Made by a program: the position numbers and the translations under genes. 64,000 bases of DNA from the NCBI RefSeq assembly GCF_001854765.1, contig NZ_LJJE01000129.1, forward strand, positions 1-64,000, written 5' to 3'. Of this stretch, positions 1 through 8,209 are shown piece by piece. This DNA comes from Vibrio sonorensis (GTDB taxonomy: Bacteria > Pseudomonadota > Gammaproteobacteria > Enterobacterales > Vibrionaceae). The notes beneath the pieces were generated by a model, which saw nothing but the letters and a program-made list of their open reading frames with translations, was not told the origin of the DNA and did not search any database. Within the stretch, counting starts at the first letter, position 1. Each line of letters begins with the position of its first letter.

Positions 1-317
1 CATTCCTTTCACTAATAAATAGTGAAAGTAATGTTTGAATTGACTGTGCTGAGTCTTACGACTCGTTGGTCACTTCGTTTCATTGAAACCTAATTTGAAG
101 CTATTGCTTCTAATTGGATTATCATCAACGAGTGCCCACACAGATTGATAGGTTTACATTGTTAAAGAGCTTTGCTTTGCGAATCTTTCATCTCAAAGCG
201 GACGGCCATTTTAGCGAGTTAGCTTAAAGTGTCAAACACTTTTTTGCTTTAATTCTCTTTGCGTTAGCAAGTACTTAAAAAGCCGTTTCATTGCTTGGGT
301 ATTATTCCCTGACAACG
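1..317 (-). other. 5' leader of an rRNA operon (16S gene just beyond the left edge)
   Basis: Read on the minus strand, this has the layout of an enterobacterial/Vibrio rrn leader: an antitermination boxA, GCTCTTTAACA, at 170-160, then the CAATCTGTGTGGGCACTCG segment found downstream of boxA in E. coli rrn leaders. About 160 bases follow before the window edge, which places the 16S 5' end at or just left of position 1. No 16S sequence is in the window. An rrn operon next to clpB is also the E. coli rrnG arrangement. The leader would support Nus-factor antitermination and RNase III processing. Identification rests on remembered leader sequence. Confidence 0.85.
208..235 (-). promoter_or_regulatory. 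rrn P2-type promoter
   Basis: On the minus strand there is a perfect TTGACA -35 (235-230), a 16-bp spacer and a TAAAAT -10 (213-208). It lies about 115 bp downstream of the P1-like promoter and upstream of boxA. This tandem P1-P2 spacing is usual for rrn operons. Confidence 0.75.
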
Positions 318-324
318 GAGGCGC

Positions 325-352
325 ATTATATGGAGTTGCCGCAATAAGACAA
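325..352 (-). promoter_or_regulatory. rrn P1-type promoter
   Basis: On the minus strand there is a TTGTCT -35 (352-347), a 16-bp spacer and a perfect TATAAT -10 (330-325). A GCGCCTC discriminator follows directly. A GC-rich discriminator is typical of stringently controlled rRNA promoters. It fires leftward into the rRNA leader. Confidence 0.75.
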
Positions 353-365
353 CAGTTAAAATCAA

Positions 366-400
366 AAAAACTGCTCAAAACGATTCGTTCGAGCAGTTTT
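366..400 (-). terminator. Rho-independent terminator of clpB
   Basis: Arms AAAACTGCTC (367-376) and GAGCAGTTTT (391-400) pair around a 14-nt loop. Read leftward, the stem ends in a run of T residues just past the clpB stop. It also insulates clpB from the rrn promoters. Confidence 0.8.
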
Positions 401-435
401 TATTCAATTATGGCTATTAGTGATTGTTTGTTGTT

Positions 436-3015
436 CTATTTGGGCTGATGAATAATGATTTGTTCTTTACTCACCACTAGTTGAACTTTTCTCTCAGGTA
501 CCACTTTCCCTGAAAGTATCGCTTTCGCAAGTGGATTTTCCACGCTTTGCTGTATCGCCCTTTTAAGTGGACGTGCACCAAATACTGGATCAAAGCCAAC
601 TTGTGCAATCAGACTTAGTGCTTTATCTGATACTTCCAGTTCAAAACCTCTTTCTTCTACTCGTTTTGATAGTTGGGCTAATTGGATAGAAGCAATAGAC
701 TTGATGTGCTCTTGGCCAAGAGGATGGAATACCACACTTTCATCCACTCTATTTAAGAACTCTGGACGGAAGTGTTTACTCACAACATCCATCACCTGCT
801 GCTTAATCCCCTGATAATCCAACGCCGCAAAGTTCTCTTGTATCCTTGAAGAACCTAAATTCGAGGTCATAATCACAACCGTATTTCTAAAATCGACTGT
901 TCTTCCTTGTCCATCGGTGAGCCTTCCATCATCGAGTACTTGTAGAAGAATATTAAACACGTCCGGATGCGCCTTTTCGACTTCATCTAGCAAGATCACT
1001 GAATAGGGTTTTCTTCTTACCGCTTCGGTTAAATAACCACCTTCTTCATATCCTACGTAACCAGGAGGCGCACCAACCAGTCTCGCTACCGAGTGTTTTT
1101 CCATAAACTCGGACATATCAATTCGCACCATCGCGTCATCGCTATCAAACATAAAGTTTGCTAACGCTTTACAGAGTTCCGTTTTACCTACACCAGTTGG
1201 CCCTAAGAATAGAAAAGAGCCAATCGGCTTATTTGGATCTGAAAGCCCTGCTCGACTACGCCTGATTGCGTTAGATACCACTTCAACTGCTTCTGTTTGT
1301 CCGATCACTCGACCGTGAAGTACCTCTTCCATACGCAGCAATTTCTCTTTTTCTGCTTCTAGCATTTTTGACACGGGTATACCCGTTTGCTTCGAAAGTA
1401 CTTCTGCAATCTCGTTGTCACTGACTTTGTTTTTAAGAAGCGTCATCTCTTGCATTTCAGCCTGTGTAGCGAGATCCAGCTGTTTTTCTAACTCTGGTAT
1501 TCGGCCATACTGCAACTCTGACATTCGGTTTAAGTCGCCAGCTCTTCTTGCAAAATCCATGTCCATGCGGGCTTGCTCTAATTCAGCTTTGATATGCTGA
1601 GTTCCGGAAAGTGCCGCTTTCTCGGCATTCCATACTTCTTCAAGCTCTGCGTATTGACGCTCTCGTACAGAGAGCTCTTCATTGAGTGCCTCTAGACGTT
1701 TTTCACTCGCATCATCATGTTCATTAGTCAGTGCTTGCTGCTCTATCTTTAGCTGAATAATTTTTCGTTCTAACTTATCCAGTGATTCTGGTTTTGAATC
1801 GATTTGCATGCGGATACTTGATGCTGCTTCATCGATTAGGTCAATCGCCTTATCTGGTAGTTGACGATCAGAAACATAACGATGAGATAAACTCGCCGCT
1901 GCTACTATCGCTGGGTCAGTAATTTCTACGTGATGGTGAAGTTCGTAGCGCTCTTTAAGACCGCGTAGAATCGCAACCGTATCTTCCACACTCGGCTCAT
2001 CCACCAGTACTTTTTGGAACCGTCGTTCTAAGGCTGGGTCCTTCTCTATATATTGTCGATATTCATCGAGTGTGGTAGCGCCAACACAATGCAACTCACC
2101 TCTAGCAAGAGCGGGCTTGAGCATGTTCCCTGCATCCATAGAACCTTCACCTTTACCGGCACCAACCATGGTATGTAGCTCATCGATAAAGAGAATGATA
2201 TTTCCCTCTTCTTTAGACAGCTCATTGAGTACCGACTTCAAACGCTCTTCAAACTCACCGCGATACTTGGCTCCTGCAACCAATGCGCCCATATCTAATG
2301 AAAGTACACGGCGGTTTCGCAACCCTTCTGGTACTTCGTTATTGATAATGCGCTGAGCGAGTCCTTCTACGATTGCTGTTTTACCCACACCGGGCTCACC
2401 AATGATGACAGGGTTGTTTTTGGTGCGTCGCTGTAGAACTTGAATCGTCCTTCTGATTTCATCATCGCGACCAATTACTGGGTCTAGCTTGCCTTGCTCG
2501 GCGCGTTCGGTGAGATCGATGGTGAACTTTTCTAGTGCTTGGCGAAGGTCTTCTGCATTTTGGTCATTGACCTTTTGCCCACCTCTTATCTTTTCTATGG
2601 CTGCACTTACTTTACTTTCACTCAACCCCAACTCTTTTAGCAAACTGCCAAGTGCCCCCTTGTCTTCCAAAGCTGCTAGCAAAAAGACTTCTGAAGAGAT
2701 ATAGCTGTCTTGTCTTTTTTGCGCGACTTTGTCACACAGGTTGAACAAAGTCCCCATTGCACCTGAAAGCTGAACATCACCTCCGATGCCGGATACCTTT
2801 GGTAATCGCTCTAGAATTTCACTCAACTTTGAACGCAGATGAATAACATCGACTTCTAGCAGGGTTAAAAGAGGTCTGATCGGACTGCCATTTTGGTCGA
2901 GCAGCGCAACCATAAGATGAACGGGTTCTATATATTGATGGTCTCGCCCTAACGCGAGAGATTGAGCATCTGAGATAGCGATTTGAAATTTGCTTGTAAA
3001 TCTATCAAGGCGCAT
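436..3015 (-). CDS. clpB: ClpB disaggregase (Hsp104-family AAA+ chaperone)
   Basis: Cytosolic hexameric ATPase that threads aggregated protein through its pore together with DnaK/DnaJ/GrpE. The 859-residue product has the full ClpB layout: a Clp N-terminal domain (about 1-145), a first AAA+ module with Walker A GEPGVGKT near residue 206, a long coiled-coil middle domain (about 400-530), and a second AAA+ module with GPTGVGKT near 605 and the GARPLKRAIQ sensor region near the end. Length is normal for the family (857-860). The chosen ATG has AGGAAG seven bases upstream. It is the last gene of a leftward rluD-pgeF-clpB cluster and has its own heat-shock-like promoter in the gap before it. No defect was seen. 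Confidence 0.98.
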   Translation of the reverse strand: MRLDRFTSKFQIAISDAQSLALGRDHQYIEPVHLMVALLDQNGSPIRPLLTLLEVDVIHLRSKLSEILERLPKVSGIGGDVQLSGAMGTLFNLCDKVAQKRQDSYISSEVFLLAALEDKGALGSLLKELGLSESKVSAAIEKIRGGQKVNDQNAEDLRQALEKFTIDLTERAEQGKLDPVIGRDDEIRRTIQVLQRRTKNNPVIIGEPGVGKTAIVEGLAQRIINNEVPEGLRNRRVLSLDMGALVAGAKYRGEFEERLKSVLNELSKEEGNIILFIDELHTMVGAGKGEGSMDAGNMLKPALARGELHCVGATTLDEYRQYIEKDPALERRFQKVLVDEPSVEDTVAILRGLKERYELHHHVEITDPAIVAAASLSHRYVSDRQLPDKAIDLIDEAASSIRMQIDSKPESLDKLERKIIQLKIEQQALTNEHDDASEKRLEALNEELSVRERQYAELEEVWNAEKAALSGTQHIKAELEQARMDMDFARRAGDLNRMSELQYGRIPELEKQLDLATQAEMQEMTLLKNKVSDNEIAEVLSKQTGIPVSKMLEAEKEKLLRMEEVLHGRVIGQTEAVEVVSNAIRRSRAGLSDPNKPIGSFLFLGPTGVGKTELCKALANFMFDSDDAMVRIDMSEFMEKHSVARLVGAPPGYVGYEEGGYLTEAVRRKPYSVILLDEVEKAHPDVFNILLQVLDDGRLTDGQGRTVDFRNTVVIMTSNLGSSRIQENFAALDYQGIKQQVMDVVSKHFRPEFLNRVDESVVFHPLGQEHIKSIASIQLAQLSKRVEERGFELEVSDKALSLIAQVGFDPVFGARPLKRAIQQSVENPLAKAILSGKVVPERKVQLVVSKEQIIIHQPK

Positions 3016-3049
3016 ATCGATCTTCCTAACCTAACTGATTTAATAAGAA

Positions 3050-3078
3050 AGATGGATACGCTCGAACAAATTTTCAAG
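3050..3078 (-). promoter_or_regulatory. Candidate sigma-32 (heat-shock) promoter of clpB
   Basis: On the minus strand, CTTGAAA (3078-3072) is followed after 14 bases by ATCCATCT (3057-3050). This resembles the sigma-32 consensus CTTGAAA / CCCCATNT with two mismatches in the -10. It lies 35-63 bases upstream of the clpB start, inside the pgeF-clpB gap. ClpB is a classical RpoH target, so the placement makes sense. Not tested. Confidence 0.6.
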
Positions 3079-3091
3079 GGGAGTGTGATGA

Positions 3092-3829
3092 TTATGAGGC
3101 GTAGTCTTCGATCCAAATGAAGGTTGCTTGCCTTCCCGTTACACCATCGCGGCGATATGAATAAAAACGTTGCTCATCGTTATAGGTGCAAAGATCGCTG
3201 GAATAGACTTTTGACACACCTGCCGCATTTAATCTTAGCGTCGCAAGTGCAAACATATCAGCTTGAAACTTATCAACTTGAGCACCTGCAACAAATGCCT
3301 GTTTTGCTTCTGGTTGCCGGGTAACAAAAGCGTCGTATACATCTTGACCCACTTCAAAAGCCTTCTGAGTGATCGCAGGACCAAGCCAAGCCATTACTTC
3401 ACCATCAAACTTGTTCACAGCATTTTCTAGTATACCGTCTGCTAGACCTCGCCAGCCGGCATGCACGGCAGCCACTTGAGTTCCGCTAGTATTACACAAG
3501 AGAACAGGTAAACAATCCGCAGTCATTGCACTGCAAACCACACCTTGAGTTTCCGTGAATGCGCCATCCGCATCCAATACCAAAGCGGTAGATTTCCTCA
3601 CCGAAGCAACATGGGTTGAATGGGTTTGGTTGAGCCAAACGGGTTGGCTTGGCATCCCGCTTTTTTGGCAGAGCCACTCTCGATTTTGCTGTACAGTCTG
3701 TTCATCATCCCCAACGTGCTTACCAAGATTTAATCCTGCATATACACCCGTAGAGAATCCCTCAACTCTTGTTGAGGCAAAGGCTTTAACACGATTAGGC
3801 GCTGGCCAGTTGGGGACGATTACTTCCAC
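3092..3829 (-). CDS. pgeF: Peptidoglycan editing factor PgeF (YfiH, DUF152 family)
   Basis: Member of the YfiH/DUF152 family, once called laccase-like polyphenol oxidase. In E. coli it removes misincorporated L-serine from UDP-MurNAc peptide precursors. The 245-residue cytosolic protein carries the family signatures NQTHSTHV (about 63-70), the DADG/TADCLP segment, the metal-ligand motif VHAGWRG (about 118) and the C-terminal YSYRRDGVTGR. The start codon lies two bases past the rluD stop, so the pair is probably translationally coupled. The same order is found in enterobacteria. Length is normal and the gene is intact. Confidence 0.92.
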   Translation of the reverse strand: MEVIVPNWPAPNRVKAFASTRVEGFSTGVYAGLNLGKHVGDDEQTVQQNREWLCQKSGMPSQPVWLNQTHSTHVASVRKSTALVLDADGAFTETQGVVCSAMTADCLPVLLCNTSGTQVAAVHAGWRGLADGILENAVNKFDGEVMAWLGPAITQKAFEVGQDVYDAFVTRQPEAKQAFVAGAQVDKFQADMFALATLRLNAAGVSKVYSSDLCTYNDEQRFYSYRRDGVTGRQATFIWIEDYAS

Positions 3830-3831
3830 GA

Positions 3832-4809
3832 TCAGAACTCGTCTTCTAATCCATGCTCTTGCGTGTCTTTTCGCAAGGCTTCGGTGATAGCAACCATATC
3901 GTCCGGCACTGGCGCGTGAAACTCAAGTTCTTCCCCAGTCACCGGATGTTCAAACCTTAGCATTACTGCGTGAAGTGCTTGTCTATCAAAGTGTCGAATC
4001 ATCTCGGTCAACTCTTCCGACGCTCCAGTTGGGATACGGGCTCGACCTCCGTACGCTGTATCACCTAGCAAAGGATGCTGTAAGTAAGACATATGTACAC
4101 GAATTTGGTGTGTTCGACCTGTTTCTAGACGAAGGCGGATCCTAGTGTGCTCGCGAAAGTGTTCTGCAACGCGGTAATGCGTAACAGCGGGCTTACCCAT
4201 AGGGGCTACGGCCATCAAGGTGCGTTTTGTGGAGTGTCGACCAATGGGTTGCTCCACCTTACCACCAGCCGTCATTCGGCCAATTGCAATGGCCTCATAC
4301 TCACGGGTAATGTTGCGCTTTTGAAGTGCTCGCACCAATCGAGTTTGAGCTGGCACCGTCTTAGCAACGACCATTAGGCCAGTCGTATCTTTATCCAGAC
4401 GGTGAACGATACCTGCACGAGGTACCTCGGCGATATCGGGGTAGTGATGCAACAACGCATTCAATACTGTACCATCTGGAGTACCAGCGCCTGGGTGTAC
4501 GACAAAATCTCGTGGTTTATTGACAACTAAAATATCATCGTCTTCATAGACGATATCAAGAGGAATGTCTTGCGCTTCCCAACGCTCCTCATCTTCTAGC
4601 TCCGCTTGTAAAACGATCTCTTCACCGCCCATAACTCTGGTACGAGGCTTAGTTACAACGACGCCATCGACTTGGACTTTGCCGTTTAGCAGCCACTCTT
4701 TGAGACGTGAGCGCGAAAAATCTGCGAACAATTCAGCGATAGCTTGGTCCAATCTTTGACCAAGTTGGCTGTCTTTTACGGTATTTGTTAATTCAATCTG
4801 CTGAGCCAT
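3832..4809 (-). CDS. rluD: 23S rRNA pseudouridine synthase RluD
   Basis: Converts uridines 1911, 1915 and 1917 in helix 69 of 23S rRNA to pseudouridine, which is needed for normal 50S maturation. The 325-residue protein has an N-terminal S4 RNA-binding domain (about 18-75) and a RluA-family catalytic domain with HRLDKDTTGL near residue 136; the Asp of RLD is the nucleophile. The C-terminal GRTHQIRVHM motif is present. It is the first gene of the leftward rluD-pgeF-clpB cluster and is divergent from bamD with a 131-bp gap. This head-to-head rluD/bamD arrangement is conserved in gamma-proteobacteria. Confidence 0.97.
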   Translation of the reverse strand: MAQQIELTNTVKDSQLGQRLDQAIAELFADFSRSRLKEWLLNGKVQVDGVVVTKPRTRVMGGEEIVLQAELEDEERWEAQDIPLDIVYEDDDILVVNKPRDFVVHPGAGTPDGTVLNALLHHYPDIAEVPRAGIVHRLDKDTTGLMVVAKTVPAQTRLVRALQKRNITREYEAIAIGRMTAGGKVEQPIGRHSTKRTLMAVAPMGKPAVTHYRVAEHFREHTRIRLRLETGRTHQIRVHMSYLQHPLLGDTAYGGRARIPTGASEELTEMIRHFDRQALHAVMLRFEHPVTGEELEFHAPVPDDMVAITEALRKDTQEHGLEDEF

Positions 4810-4940
4810 ATCGAACTTTTTTAAAAACTGTGAGACTAATACTCACTACTGTGGAAAAATAGACTATTGCGTCATTGTATCTGTTACTCGTTCGAAAGTA
4901 ACGGAGATTAGAAATTAATATCAAGGAATCGACTCCTGAC

Positions 4941-5666
4941 ATGTACAAGCATACTTTAACGGGCATTTTGGCCTTATCTCTGTTGGCAGGATGTTCCAGC
5001 AGCGATGAAATTGTCCCTGATGTGCCACCATCTGAGCTGTATTCAGATGCACAATACGCGCTTCAAAGTGGTAGTTGGACAACAGCTATTGAGCAACTAG
5101 AAGCCTTAGATTCTCGTTATCCTTTTGGTGCATATTCCGAGCAAGTTCAGCTTGATCTGATTTATGCCTACTACAAAAATGATGACCTAGCTCTAGGCCT
5201 AGCGACCATTGAGCGCTTTAATCGGTTAAACCCAACTCATGACAAATTAGATTGGGTGCTATACATGAAAGGGCTAACCCACATGGCCCAAGATCGTAAC
5301 TTTATGCACGATCTGTTTAATCTAGACCGCAGTGATCGAGATCCTGAGCCTGTTAAAGCCGCTTTTGCCGACTTTAAAAAGCTATTAGAACGCTATCCAA
5401 ACAGCCCTTACGCCGAAGATGCACAAAAACGCATGGTGGCTTTAAAGAATCGTTTGGCAAATTATGATCTAGCAACGGCTGATTTCTACCTGCGTAGAGA
5501 AGCATGGATTGCCGCGATCAACCGTACACAAGAACTTCAAAAAGCGTATCCTGATACAGAAGCGGCACGAGCTTCTTTGAAAATCCAACTTGAGGCATAC
5601 CAACAGTTAGGATTACAAGATGCAGTTGAAAGAACCAAACAACTAATTAGACTTAATCCACAATAA
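4941..5666 (+). CDS. bamD: Outer-membrane assembly lipoprotein BamD
   Basis: Essential subunit of the BAM complex that inserts beta-barrel proteins into the outer membrane. The 241-residue precursor starts with a lipoprotein signal peptide ending in the lipobox LLAGC, so the mature N-terminus is a lipidated Cys near residue 18. The rest is made of TPR-type helical repeats, with YSDAQYALQSGSW as the first repeat. Length matches E. coli BamD (245). It is monocistronic, since a strong terminator follows immediately. Confidence 0.96.
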   Translation: MYKHTLTGILALSLLAGCSSSDEIVPDVPPSELYSDAQYALQSGSWTTAIEQLEALDSRYPFGAYSEQVQLDLIYAYYKNDDLALGLATIERFNRLNPTHDKLDWVLYMKGLTHMAQDRNFMHDLFNLDRSDRDPEPVKAAFADFKKLLERYPNSPYAEDAQKRMVALKNRLANYDLATADFYLRREAWIAAINRTQELQKAYPDTEAARASLKIQLEAYQQLGLQDAVERTKQLIRLNPQ

Positions 5667-5682
5667 GCTGATTAGTTGCGTA

Positions 5683-5712
5683 AAAACCACTTCTTCGGAG
5701 GTGGTTTTTTTA
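5683..5712 (+). terminator. Rho-independent terminator of bamD
   Basis: Arms AAAAACCAC (5683-5691) and GTGGTTTTT (5702-5710) enclose a TTCTTCGGAG loop region and are followed by T residues. It begins 16 bases past the bamD stop. Confidence 0.85.
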
Positions 5713-6045
5713 TGGGGGGCCAGAAGAGATTTTGAATGAGTGCGTCGGGGCGTGCTACTGCTCACAAAACACCGTTGGATATTTATTCATCAAAACTTTT
5801 GTTTAGGTCGAATAAAATCCCTAAAAAGCGGATGATTTTTAGTACGTTACTTCTTACTAATCTAATGAGATTTTTTTTCTCTTCAAGCTTTTTCGGACCT
5901 TAATCTAGGGACTTCTTGAGTCAGATCACGTTTAGTTGGCGATGGAAAAAACCCTTAAAGAATACTGATCTTAATCACATTTTTTTTGATACGGATAAGT
6001 AATCTGGAGTTAACCCATGAGGGATGAAACAGAGGAAAAATACTT
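5713..6045. other. bamD-raiA intergenic region
   Basis: About 330 bases without a credible gene. Around 5918-5934 there is a weak CRP-like half palindrome, CTTGA-N6-TCACG. The raiA ribosome-binding sequence AGAGGAAAA lies nine bases before its ATG. Nothing else was recognised. Confidence 0.4.
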
Positions 6046-6372
6046 ATGAAAATAAACATCACTGGCAAAAACATCGAAATCACCTCTGCAATCCGCACTC
6101 ACATAGAGAGTAAGTTTAAAAAGTTAGAAAAGTGGCAAGTAGACATTATCGGCTGTCAGACAAGCTTTAACGAAGAGCCGAACAAACAGATGAAATTTGA
6201 AGCGTGCATTACAATACCTAAAGGCAAACTCGTTGCTTCAGCCACTCACCAAGATTTATACGCTGCCGTTAATGAGGTAGAACAAAAGTTAGAACGTCAG
6301 CTAAACAAACTTCGCCACAAACCAGAAGCACGTCGTGCAGATAAACCAGAACTAGAGGAAGAGCTCGATTAA
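6046..6372 (+). CDS. raiA: Ribosome-associated inhibitor RaiA (YfiA/HPF family)
   Basis: Short hibernation factor that binds the 30S decoding channel in cold shock or stationary phase and blocks translation. The 108-residue protein has the S30AE/HPF fold: MKINITGKNIEITSAIR at the N-terminus, then a basic KLEKW segment and NEVEQKLERQLNKLRHK. The acidic tail ending ELEEELD is typical of RaiA rather than the shorter HPF. It sits between bamD and pheA, the same neighbourhood as in enterobacteria and V. cholerae. A strong terminator follows, so it is a single-gene unit. Confidence 0.93.
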   Translation: MKINITGKNIEITSAIRTHIESKFKKLEKWQVDIIGCQTSFNEEPNKQMKFEACITIPKGKLVASATHQDLYAAVNEVEQKLERQLNKLRHKPEARRADKPELEEELD

Positions 6373-6388
6373 TTTGCTTTTTCGAAAG

Positions 6389-6413
6389 TAGCGCCGAAAG
6401 GCGCTATTTTTTT
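6389..6413 (+). terminator. Rho-independent terminator of raiA
   Basis: Stem TAGCGCC (6389-6395), GAAA loop, stem GGCGCTA (6400-6406), then seven T residues. It is a classic strong terminator 17 bases past the raiA stop. Confidence 0.92.
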
Positions 6414-6415
6414 GC

Positions 6416-6444
6416 TTGACGCCCCAGCTTAGCTTGCTTATTGT
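6416..6444 (+). promoter_or_regulatory. Promoter of pheL-pheA
   Basis: TTGACG (6416-6421), a 17-bp spacer, then TATTGT (6439-6444). It is placed about 30 bases upstream of the leader-peptide ATG and just downstream of the raiA terminator, where the pheA transcript must begin. Confidence 0.65.
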
Positions 6445-6474
6445 GGTTACATATTCACAGCAAGACCGTTTTTT

Positions 6475-6522
6475 ATGCATATTTATTCTTTGTTCTTTTT
6501 TGACTTCTTTTTTCTCGACTGA
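6475..6522 (+). CDS. pheL: Phe leader peptide PheL (attenuator peptide)
   Basis: A 15-codon reading frame encodes MHIYSLFFFDFFFLD and ends in TGA. Six of its residues are Phe, in two FFF triplets, and it lies between the promoter and the attenuator of pheA. This is the hallmark of a phenylalanine-specific transcription attenuator as in E. coli pheL. Ribosome stalling at the Phe codons when charged tRNA-Phe is scarce would favour the antiterminator and pheA transcription. Confidence 0.92.
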   Translation: MHIYSLFFFDFFFLD

Positions 6523-6525
6523 ACC

Positions 6526-6596
6526 GGGAGGCTCGCTCGTTTGCGAAAGATAAGTCAAAAACGAACAGAAAGCCTCCCAGTCGGGAGGCTTTTTTG
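6526..6596 (+). promoter_or_regulatory. pheA attenuator (antiterminator/terminator pair)
   Basis: Two identical GGGAGGCT segments, at 6526-6533 and 6583-6590, compete for the same AGCCTCCC partner at 6571-6578. Pairing of the middle and last segments gives a short-loop stem followed by six T residues (terminator). Pairing of the first with the middle segment gives the antiterminator. The first segment starts three bases after the pheL stop, so a ribosome that completes the leader covers it and termination results. The structure is read directly from the sequence; its function is inferred from the E. coli pheA system. Confidence 0.9.
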
Positions 6597-6615
6597 ATTG
6601 ATAGGAAGATTAAAA

Positions 6616-7794
6616 ATGACTGAACAAAAATACTCACTAGACGAGATTCGCCTTAGGTTGAATCAACTTGACGACGAACTACTTAAGCTACTGTCCGAGC
6701 GTCGACAGATGAGTATTGAAGTTGCCAAAAGCAAAGTACAGACTTCAAAGCCAGTGCGTGATGCGCAGCGAGAACAGCAGTTATTGGTCAAATTGATTGA
6801 CAATGGCCAAAGCAAATATCAGTTGGACGCTCAATACATTACAAAACTGTTCCACACCATTATCGAAGACTCTGTTCTACTGCAACAGTCTTACCTACAA
6901 AACTTGGCGAATCCGGAGCTGAGCAGAAAGCCGTTGGCTAGAGTCGCTTTCTTAGGTTCTAAAGGTTCCTATTCTCATCTTGCAAGCCGAGAATATTTCA
7001 GTCGTAAAAATACCGAATTAGTCGAACTAAATTGTGAACATTTTAAAGAGGTAACTCAAACCGTCGAATCCGGTCATGCCGATTACGGAGTTTTGCCAAT
7101 TGAAAACACTAGCTCAGGTTCGATTAATGAAGTGTATGACCTTCTTCAGCACACTACCCTGTACATCGTTGGGGAATTAACGCTTCCTATTGAGCATTGT
7201 TTAGTCGCGACGTCTGATATTTCTCTAGAGAAAATCAAAACCCTATACTCTCACCCACAGCCTCATGCACAATGCAGCGAGTTTTTAAGCCGTTTAGATG
7301 GTGTCACTCTGGAATCGTGTGCCAGTACTGCAGACGCGATGCAAAAGGTTCGCGAATTAAACACCGATGATGTTGCTGCAATTGGTAACGCTTCAAGTGG
7401 CAAGCTCTATGGCCTGCAACCGATAAAGAGCAATATTGCCAATCAAACGGAAAACCACACGCGTTTTATTATTGTCGCCCGTAAGCCTGTTGAAGTTTCG
7501 ATGCAAATCCCTGCTAAGACCACACTAATTATGTCGACCTCTCAAGAAGCGGGATCCCTGGTCGCCACCTTGCTAGTTTTACAGCGCTACGGCATCAATA
7601 TGACTAAGCTTGAATCTCGCCCTATTATGGGCAATCCGTGGGAAGAAATGTTTTACGTAGATCTTCAAGCTCATCTGGAATCAAAAGAGATGCAAGATGC
7701 ATTGATCGAGCTAACTAAGCTGACAAAACACCTAAAAGTTCTGGGCTGTTTCCCTAGCGAGAACGTCAAGCCGACTCAAGTAAAACTGCAATAA
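6616..7794 (+). CDS. pheA: Bifunctional chorismate mutase/prephenate dehydratase (P-protein)
   Basis: Carries out the two committed steps of phenylalanine synthesis: chorismate to prephenate, then prephenate to phenylpyruvate. The 392-residue protein has an AroQ-type chorismate mutase domain (about 5-95), a prephenate dehydratase domain with the FLGSKGSYSH entry (about 112) and NHTRF near 290, and a C-terminal ACT domain for Phe feedback with the ESRP element near 340. The ATG at 6616 is preferred to an in-frame upstream codon at 6598 because AGGAAG lies seven bases before it and 6598 falls in the attenuator. Expression is controlled by the pheL attenuator. Confidence 0.96.
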   Translation: MTEQKYSLDEIRLRLNQLDDELLKLLSERRQMSIEVAKSKVQTSKPVRDAQREQQLLVKLIDNGQSKYQLDAQYITKLFHTIIEDSVLLQQSYLQNLANPELSRKPLARVAFLGSKGSYSHLASREYFSRKNTELVELNCEHFKEVTQTVESGHADYGVLPIENTSSGSINEVYDLLQHTTLYIVGELTLPIEHCLVATSDISLEKIKTLYSHPQPHAQCSEFLSRLDGVTLESCASTADAMQKVRELNTDDVAAIGNASSGKLYGLQPIKSNIANQTENHTRFIIVARKPVEVSMQIPAKTTLIMSTSQEAGSLVATLLVLQRYGINMTKLESRPIMGNPWEEMFYVDLQAHLESKEMQDALIELTKLTKHLKVLGCFPSENVKPTQVKLQ

Positions 7795-7811
7795 CGACCT
7801 TTGTTCTCTTT

Positions 7812-7852
7812 TTCATTCACCTCAACGTTACCCTTACTTTGAGGTGAATGAA
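7812..7852. repeat. 14-bp perfect inverted repeat after pheA
   Basis: TTCATTCACCTCAA (7812-7825) and its exact complement TTGAGGTGAATGAA (7839-7852) surround a 13-base loop. It starts 17 bases past the pheA stop. No T-run follows on the plus strand, so it is a weak intrinsic terminator at best; it may be an mRNA 3'-end stabiliser or a protein-binding site. Confidence 0.7.
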
Positions 7853-8209
7853 ATACACCTTGTAACATCGCCCGCTTCACCAACCCTATTCAGTCACTTT
7901 CTGAGCAAACAGCCATAAATAACTACTCGCTATTGGTCCTGTTTTAAATGGCGCCCACTTGCACGGTTTGCTGAAAAATGTTTGATGACAATTAGCAAAT
8001 CTAACATTAAATCCGTGGCAAAACAGATTGTTAATTATATCATCTCATGCGTTATGGTCAGTTAGGCCCACTTATACTTGCTCTTAAAACAATAGGTGGA
8101 CTCGATGCTGCCTATCTGTTTGCAAAACAGATAAACAGGTCTTGGACAGGGACTCGTCCATTGCTAATCAGCCTGCGGGCTTGGATAAATTACGGCATTT
8201 TGAAACATC
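7853..8209 (+). other. pheA-mbaA intergenic region; no nspS gene
   Basis: About 357 bases with no recognised gene. In V. cholerae the periplasmic norspermidine sensor gene nspS sits at this place before mbaA; nothing resembling it is seen here. The right half contains stem-loops: TATCTGTTT/AAACAGATA with a 3-base loop at 8113-8133, a GGAC/GTCC hairpin near 8145-8160 and AGCC/GGCT near 8170-8181. These suggest a structured mbaA leader. A 59-codon frame at 8047-8226 crosses the mbaA start and has no recognisable homology. Confidence 0.4.

Noticed and set aside
1415..2704. Plus-strand frames inside clpB
   Set aside because: They are antisense shadows of a highly conserved gene with no start signals or recognisable motifs; the same applies to most other short frames inside genes.
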